Part shown: positions 5,855 through 9,528 of the stretch, in pieces
How the letters are laid out: the number at the start of each line of letters is the position of its first letter
Numbering within the stretch: the stretch's first letter is position 1
The notes under the pieces: generated by a model
What the model saw: the letters and a program-made list of their open reading frames with translations, nothing else
What the model was told of the DNA's origin: nothing
The model's database searches: none
Assembly: GCA_937906355.1 (NCBI GenBank)
Contig: CALCWF010000035.1
Coordinates: forward strand, 1 to 9,528
Length of the DNA: 9,528 nt
Reading direction: 5' to 3'
Origin: an uncultured Rickettsiales bacterium
GTDB lineage: Bacteria; Pseudomonadota; Alphaproteobacteria; Rickettsiales; Deianiraeaceae
Translations under genes and position numbers: made by a program

Positions 5855-7438
5855 TCAAACACCACCTGTATAGCGTCTATATTCAACAGGAATGACAATA
5901 TCTGTATTAGAGATTATTTTTATTAACGTTCCTTGTGGAACAGAAATAATTGAATCAAGATCATCTAAAAGACCGTCCGTCATTTTCTTAGTAATATCCT
6001 GTGTAGTCTCTATTACGCTTTTCGCGGCAATATTCGACGGCGTAACATTCGCCGTCGCAACTGTTCCGTTCGATAAATACTGTGTCGTTCCCTTGATGCC
6101 GGCAATCTTCTCGAGAGCAACTGCCGAACCAAGCATCACGAAAGAATATAACAACGAATTTTTAAACATCTCGCCATATCGTGTGTCAATATTGCCCTCT
6201 ATACCTTTCTTTCCAGTCTGATCATACGTATCAGCCTGCATCGAGATTGTAATACCATCAGGTCTAATCACTTTATTCCAAGTAATCAAAAGACGCCTTT
6301 GAAGCGCACTCGTCGTCTTCGCATACGAGCCGTATACACGCGAACCACGTGGAATCAATATCTTGTCTCCTCTCTCTCCTAATACGTCTTTGGAAACGAC
6401 AGCTCTTATCGTACCAGCTGACTCAGAATTTATCGCCATCTCCAAGACGCCTTCTATTACTTTACCAGTTGCAATCGTATTTTCAAGATTTGATGCTCTT
6501 GTTATATTTGTATCTGATTGCACCATAGAAGTTTCTTGTATCGAAACGCTCGAACCGTCAAATACGATAAAATCGTTCTTACTTTCGGTTGAGTTCCTTC
6601 TATCGTTGTTTGACTGCCCCTGCCCGCTAAGCACAAACATCTCGTCCAAGGCTCTCATAGAGCTACTCTCATTCTTTGAACTCTGTGTTCCTTTTTTACC
6701 ATTCTTTTTATTCATTTCTTCTGAAATTTTGGAAGACAACGGCGAATTAGGTAGACTACCACTTCTCGCGTCTTTCTTATCTTTTGATTTTACCGTAAAC
6801 CTTGATTCCTTTTTATCACTACTACTTTCAGGTAAGACATCCCTCCTACTTTTCTTCTCTTCTATTTTCTTGTCTTCCTCTGTGCTACCAGTTTTCATCT
6901 TATCGTCGTCTTTTTTTTCTTTTTTGTCCATTGCGATATTTCTGCCGTCGCCATTATCACGACTAGAATTTTCTTTGTCTGCAATTGTTATTTTATCGAT
7001 AGTTGGAACGTTTGGAACTGTCGGAATTTGCATTTTTGGCACTTGAATGTCATTTAAAACTTCAAAATTCGACATCGCTTGCTCGTCAACAGAGAGAACC
7101 GTCTTTGTGTCTACTTTTTCTCTGCTAATATCGTTATCTTTCGTCTTTCCAACTTTACCGGAGGCGAGTTTCTGTTGCTCATCTTCCTTTGATGATTTCA
7201 TCACTTTTGTTTTTTTGTGCTTTGGTTCTTCTTTCTCTTTAGCAAAAAACATCTTGTAGCCAATGCTAATCACCGTGAAGCAAATAACTACATATTTAAT
7301 ATATTTCATAGCGACAGCCTGTGCCATCCGTGGTTTGCTATTCTTGATGTCTTGTTTTGACTTCTCTTCTGCCTTAGCTATATCCTTATCAATCTGTTCA
7401 TTCAAATCAACATCAGTGCCAACCTTTTGTGGAATCAT
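5855..7438 (-). CDS. virB10: type IV secretion system protein VirB10 (TrbI family)
   Basis: VirB10 spans the cell envelope in type IV secretion systems: a short cytoplasmic tail, one inner-membrane helix, a flexible periplasmic linker and a C-terminal beta-barrel domain that joins VirB7/VirB9 in the outer-membrane core and passes energy signals. Here the charged N-tail is 1-45, the helix about 46-64 (YIKYVVICFTVISIGYKMFF region), the linker about 65-318, and the TrbI domain about 320-525, with AINSESAGTIRAVVSKDV, GDKILIPRGSRVYGSY, RRLLITWNKVIRPDGI and the helical antenna region FKNSLLYSFVMLGSAVALEKIAG (425-447). The 527-residue length exceeds the usual 380-480 because the linker holds a long K/D/E/S-rich tract (about 155-285) where most VirB10 proteins are proline-rich; only VPKMQIPTVPNVP (133-145) recalls that. 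No virB8, virB9, virB11 or virD4 is adjacent. Start ATG 7438, no Shine-Dalgarno site. Confidence 0.92.
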   Translation of the reverse strand: MIPQKVGTDVDLNEQIDKDIAKAEEKSKQDIKNSKPRMAQAVAMKYIKYVVICFTVISIGYKMFFAKEKEEPKHKKTKVMKSSKEDEQQKLASGKVGKTKDNDISREKVDTKTVLSVDEQAMSNFEVLNDIQVPKMQIPTVPNVPTIDKITIADKENSSRDNGDGRNIAMDKKEKKDDDKMKTGSTEEDKKIEEKKSRRDVLPESSSDKKESRFTVKSKDKKDARSGSLPNSPLSSKISEEMNKKNGKKGTQSSKNESSSMRALDEMFVLSGQGQSNNDRRNSTESKNDFIVFDGSSVSIQETSMVQSDTNITRASNLENTIATGKVIEGVLEMAINSESAGTIRAVVSKDVLGERGDKILIPRGSRVYGSYAKTTSALQRRLLITWNKVIRPDGITISMQADTYDQTGKKGIEGNIDTRYGEMFKNSLLYSFVMLGSAVALEKIAGIKGTTQYLSNGTVATANVTPSNIAAKSVIETTQDITKKMTDGLLDDLDSIISVPQGTLIKIISNTDIVIPVEYRRYTGGV

Positions 7439-7619
7439 AGTTTTATTGATTAAAATAATAACAGACGCGTCAATGTCTATTTATTAATATAAATAGCAAT
7501 AATTAATACTCTTTAATACAACTACATTAAGCGATGTTAACGTAAATTTTCCTGTTAGCAATAATAAAGAATCAATCTTCATAGATTTCATCATCCAGCT
7601 ATCATGGAAAATAACGACG
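7439..7619. other. leader region upstream of virB10
   Basis: The 181 bases between the stop of the kinase-like gene and the virB10 start are AT-rich and contain no gene. They probably carry the virB10 promoter or leader, since the spacing is too long for simple translational coupling. Confidence 0.4.
7477..7496 (-). promoter_or_regulatory. perfect inverted repeat in the virB10 leader
   Basis: CTATTTAT-TAAT-ATAAATAG is a perfect 8+4+8 inverted repeat, ending 38 bases before the virB10 ATG. It could be an operator or a hairpin in the 5' leader. No T run follows in the direction of virB10 transcription, so it is not a typical terminator. The function is inferred from position only. Confidence 0.35.
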
Positions 7620-8579
7620 CTACAACTGATTCAACGTATCGTCGTATAAGAATAGTCCAGAAAAATTGCTCCCGCAAAACTCCTCAAGCAAATTAACATT
7701 TCTTGTGTCTATAACGTGAGTTCCCTGTGTGCCACTTCTGACTGCCTCGACGCCGGAATTTAAAAAACTCAACGTTTTTCGATTAAAATTGCTGGTCTTC
7801 AAAATTTTTGTAAATCTCTCGATTCCATAAATACAACCCGAAGGAATCATTGGATCTTTTGTATAAATAATCACATACTTTAACGCTGATAAATATTGCG
7901 AAATATACGCACCAAACAAACTACTTTCCAATACATAGTTATTGCCATTCTGATCCTTGAAAGTTGGAATCAATATTGGTAATATATCCGTCTTAACAAG
8001 CTCATCCAACATATCGATGGAATATTTCTTTTTAGTCTGCATGTTAGAATTATTATAGATCGTTCTCGGAGAGTCAAATGTTGAAACATTTTTATTAACT
8101 ATTTCGTCCGGCAATACAACGTCTAAACTGCTTCCGCCTACAACTAGTGGCATTGTATTGAGTGATCTGGCTATTTTCGCAATCTTCTCCGCATATCCTT
8201 GTTTCATCGATATCTCTAGCTCGTCAACGCACTCGAACGCCTCTTGAAAATCTTTATTCGCAAAAGGATCACTGATATTATAATTGTTTCTATAATATTC
8301 GACTGCCTTCGCATTCGCGTCTGGCACGATTATTGTAGTAACTCCCATGCATTTTAACATTACAATCTCACGAACCAAATTCGTTAATAGTTCATCATCC
8401 GCAATAACGTTATCACATATATTAAACACTATCATTTCTCCCTTTAACGCTCTCAAACGAGGTAGCAAGCTCACCAGATCCGCTTCTTTCGGATCAGTTC
8501 GCGTTTTCCCTTTTGGATTTTTACCACCGAAATCAATGAGTTGACCCATAGCATCGCAATAGTAATTGCTATTAGACAT
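7620..8579 (-). CDS. degenerate amino-acid-kinase-fold protein (N-acetylglutamate kinase/synthase-like)
   Basis: The 319-residue protein follows the order of N-acetylglutamate kinase (ArgB) and the kinase-like domain of N-acetylglutamate synthase (ArgA): LRALKGEMIVFNICDNVIADDELLTNLVREIVMLKCMGVTTIIV (42-85), CVDELEISMKQGYAEKIAKIARS (117-139), YSIDMLDELVKTDILPILIPTFKDQNGNNYVLESSLFGAYISQYLSALKYVIIYTKDP (186-243) and KTLSFLNSGVEAVRSGTQGTHVIDTRNVNLLEEF to FSGLFLYDD (268-314). The active-site residues are altered: the usual K-x-GG near residue 53 is N-I-CD, HGGG is PDAN, and NINAD is YVLES. It is therefore probably not a kinase; it may be a regulatory or structural protein, or a gene in decay. There is no GNAT domain, so it is not a whole ArgA. 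The fold match is by pattern recognition and is moderately secure. ATG 8579 has no Shine-Dalgarno site. virB10 lies downstream on the same strand. Confidence 0.65.
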   Translation of the reverse strand: MSNSNYYCDAMGQLIDFGGKNPKGKTRTDPKEADLVSLLPRLRALKGEMIVFNICDNVIADDELLTNLVREIVMLKCMGVTTIIVPDANAKAVEYYRNNYNISDPFANKDFQEAFECVDELEISMKQGYAEKIAKIARSLNTMPLVVGGSSLDVVLPDEIVNKNVSTFDSPRTIYNNSNMQTKKKYSIDMLDELVKTDILPILIPTFKDQNGNNYVLESSLFGAYISQYLSALKYVIIYTKDPMIPSGCIYGIERFTKILKTSNFNRKTLSFLNSGVEAVRSGTQGTHVIDTRNVNLLEEFCGSNFSGLFLYDDTLNQL

Positions 8580-8665
8580 TTTTTAAATGCAAATCTATTT
8601 AAACTATTTTAGTCTCTAAATTACATTCCGACCGAACTATGCAATCACACCGTCAATAAATTAAA

Positions 8666-8872
8666 CTACTTAGCACGTTGATTCGTAGTGCTATTGCTAA
8701 TATCAGCGGAAACAACATTATTACTGTTATTACTACCACCGCTACCGTTATTAACGCCGGTATCGCCAGTATTTTTCACATCGTTCCCCTCTTGTCCTTT
8801 TGTTTGTCCGTCGTCCGTCGACTGCGAATCGCTATCAACTATCACGCTCTTGAATACTTTTATCGGGGACAC
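8666..8872 (-). CDS. small polar low-complexity protein, function unknown
   Basis: This 68-codon frame begins with GTG (8872) and ends with TAG. The product starts MSPIKVFKSVIVDSDS, followed by an acidic stretch and a tail rich in G, N and S (NNGSGGSNNSNN, about 41-52). It has no signal peptide, membrane helix or cysteine. Base composition is higher in GC than the flanking spacers and matches the coding style of virB10, which favours a real gene. Against it, the start is GTG without a Shine-Dalgarno site, an in-frame stop lies just upstream, and two plus-strand frames are open across the same bases. If real it could be an intrinsically disordered protein or the remains of a larger one. I do not recognise it. 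Confidence 0.4.
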   Translation of the reverse strand: MSPIKVFKSVIVDSDSQSTDDGQTKGQEGNDVKNTGDTGVNNGSGGSNNSNNVVSADISNSTTNQRAK

Positions 8873-8923
8873 TTAAAGTTATTTTAAATTTAATTAATCT
8901 ATTTGTTAAATGATATGTGAAAA

Positions 8924-8942
8924 TTACGCAATTATTGTGTAA
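8924..8942. repeat. 19-bp imperfect dyad at a composition boundary
   Basis: TTACGCAAT-T-ATTGTGTAA pairs over nine positions with a single G-T mismatch. With a five-base loop it can also form a 7-bp hairpin; T-rich sequence follows on both strands (CTTTTACTT on plus, TTTTC on minus). It may be an operator, a terminator, or part of a junction. It sits right where the coding-like tail at 8943 begins. Confidence 0.3.
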
Positions 8943-9092
8943 CTTTTACTTAATAAATACATAGCGGTTCCGTTCGATAGGAACTTTATAGACAACCAAA
9001 TAAAAACGGATGAAGTTGGTGTAGCCAATGGAAAAGCAGCTGTTATTCAGGCTTCATATGTTTCTTATATAGCTAATTTACATACTGTATAA
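8943..9092 (+). pseudogene. coding-like tail without a start codon
   Basis: The frame is open for 49 codons from just after a TAA at 8940-8942 to TAA at 9090-9092, and reads IAVPFDRNFIDNQ and later KTDEVGVANGKAAVIQASY. It looks like the genuine C-terminus of a protein: balanced residues, GCC/GGA/CAG/GCT codons unlike the left part of the window, and a gene with a strong ribosome binding site 52 bases downstream. There is no ATG, GTG or TTG start in the frame, so the 5' part is missing, either by deletion, insertion boundary or an assembly join near 8940. I do not recognise the family. Confidence 0.35.
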
Positions 9093-9093
9093 C

Positions 9094-9108
9094 CGGATCG
9101 TGTATCCG
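9094..9108 (+). terminator. small hairpin after the coding-like tail
   Basis: CGGAT-CGTGT-ATCCG forms a 5-bp GC-containing stem one base after the stop codon. No T run follows, so rho-independent termination is doubtful; it may only protect a 3' end or be chance. Confidence 0.25.
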
Positions 9109-9133
9109 CCGTTCGCGATTAGAAAAGAATAGT

Positions 9134-9140
9134 AAGGGGG
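9134..9140 (+). promoter_or_regulatory. strong ribosome binding site of the last gene
   Basis: AAGGGGG lies four bases before the ATG at 9145 and fixes that start. It is the only strong Shine-Dalgarno sequence in a gene-start position in this window; the other genes have none. Confidence 0.8.
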
Positions 9141-9144
9141 CAAA

Positions 9145-9528
9145 ATGACGAATATAAAAAACATAAATAAAATACTGAGTGGATCTTATGGTGGTTTGGC
9201 AATATTTCTTTTAGTTATATTCATATATTTAGGTAAGCAGTGGATTTTTTTACCTGCAGCTGAAGAAATAGAACCAATGCTGATGCAGGAAGTGAACAAG
9301 ATAGAGGTTGAACATATTATAAAGCCCCAAAATATTACCTTTGATAAAACACCTTCAAAAAAATCTATTATTGCAGTATATAAAATCTACAAGTCAGTAA
9401 ATTATGATAATCCTACTTATAAAAAAATGGAAACTATATTAAAGGATATGGATCCTGTTTTAAAAGATGCAGGGTGGGTTAAAGGTGTAACTAGGGAAAG
9501 TCGGCAGGAAATGTTTACAAAAAGTATC
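9145..9528 (+). CDS. membrane-anchored protein of unknown function, truncated by the window end
   Basis: The first 128 codons are present and the frame is still open at the last base. The protein has a short polar N-tail, one hydrophobic helix (about 16-30, YGGLAIFLLVIFIYLGKQW region) with no obvious cleavage site, then a charged region that probably faces the periplasm, with E/K-rich segments and the stretch MDPVLKDAGWVKG. This topology suits a bitopic inner-membrane protein. A strong Shine-Dalgarno site makes the start secure. Codon use (CTG, CAG, AAG, GGA, AGG) differs from the genes to the left, which suggests horizontal transfer, a mobile element, or a join to sequence from another genome. 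I do not recognise a family and offer no function. Confidence 0.75.
   Translation, partial: MTNIKNINKILSGSYGGLAIFLLVIFIYLGKQWIFLPAAEEIEPMLMQEVNKIEVEHIIKPQNITFDKTPSKKSIIAVYKIYKSVNYDNPTYKKMETILKDMDPVLKDAGWVKGVTRESRQEMFTKSI

Larger units (their letters stand above)
8873..9144. other. spacer and boundary region
   Basis: This 272-base stretch has no complete gene. It begins as AT-rich spacer, contains an imperfect dyad at 8924-8942, then a coding-like tail open from 8943 to the stop at 9090-9092, a hairpin at 9094-9108 and the ribosome binding site of the last gene. Base and codon character change within it at about 8940. Confidence 0.5.

Noticed and set aside
6363..7046. Plus-strand open frame of 227 codons opposite virB10
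   Set aside because: It mirrors the K/D/E/S-rich linker of VirB10, whose codons give a Ser/Leu/Phe-rich antisense reading; the minus strand has clear TrbI homology in frame.
8678..8887. Plus-strand frames across 8678-8887 and 8688-8876
   Set aside because: They overlap each other and the minus-strand ORF; both are biased (I/T- or L/P-rich) as expected for the antisense of an N/S/G-rich sequence.
8967..8984. GTTCC-8 bp-GGAAC resembling a minimal FRT-like recombinase site
   Set aside because: The arms are only 5 bp and do not match FRT beyond the core; they lie inside a coding-like frame, so chance is the simpler explanation.
1..9528. CRISPR array, full insertion sequence or transposase gene
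   Set aside because: No regularly spaced repeats and no transposase or integrase motifs were seen on either strand.

Overview
This window looks like part of the genome of an AT-rich, obligately intracellular alphaproteobacterium, most likely of the Rickettsiales type. That placement is an inference. It rests on the base composition, start codons mostly without Shine-Dalgarno sequences, an ftsW/murG gene overlap, a lone ATP synthase gamma gene, a VirB10 type IV secretion gene and a POT-family nutrient transporter. No marker gene in the window settles the taxon.

Layout. Positions 2-208 may hold the 3' end of an unrecognised gene. On the plus strand follow a POT/PTR2 peptide transporter (451-1761), tRNA-Gln(UUG) (1865-1936) and atpG (2214-3143). 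Convergent to these, on the minus strand and read from high to low coordinates, lie a small low-complexity ORF (8872-8666), a degenerate amino-acid-kinase (ArgB/ArgA-like) protein (8579-7620), virB10 (7438-5855), ftsW (5734-4440, interrupted) and murG (4465-3215). From about 8943 to the end the sequence changes character: a 5'-truncated coding tail is followed by a plus-strand gene with a strong AAGGGGG ribosome binding site and different codon use, which runs off the window.

The most notable observation is in ftsW. The reading frame is normal to Ile326, then runs through about 56 unrelated residues and stops at 4586. The missing FtsW C-terminus (PSKGMTFPFISYGGSSML motif) is intact just downstream in another frame. 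The two parts are separated by exactly 152 bp, bounded by an 8-bp direct repeat (AAAATATT on the plus strand at 4603-4610 and 4755-4762). Removing one 152-bp unit restores a clean 380-codon ftsW that ends inside the start of murG. The inserted segment is open on the opposite strand for a very charged 48-residue peptide and carries two small dyads, which recalls the palindromic coding-sequence elements of Rickettsia and Wolbachia. Unlike those, it breaks the frame. The premature stop overlaps an ATG of the C-terminal frame (ATGA), so a split, translationally coupled FtsW is conceivable.

How the genes fit together: FtsW (septal lipid II polymerase) and MurG (lipid II synthesis) act in sequence in septal peptidoglycan synthesis. 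AtpG is the rotor of the F1 ATP synthase. VirB10 would span the envelope as part of a type IV secretion system, but none of its usual partner genes is adjacent. The POT transporter would import peptides from the host cytoplasm.
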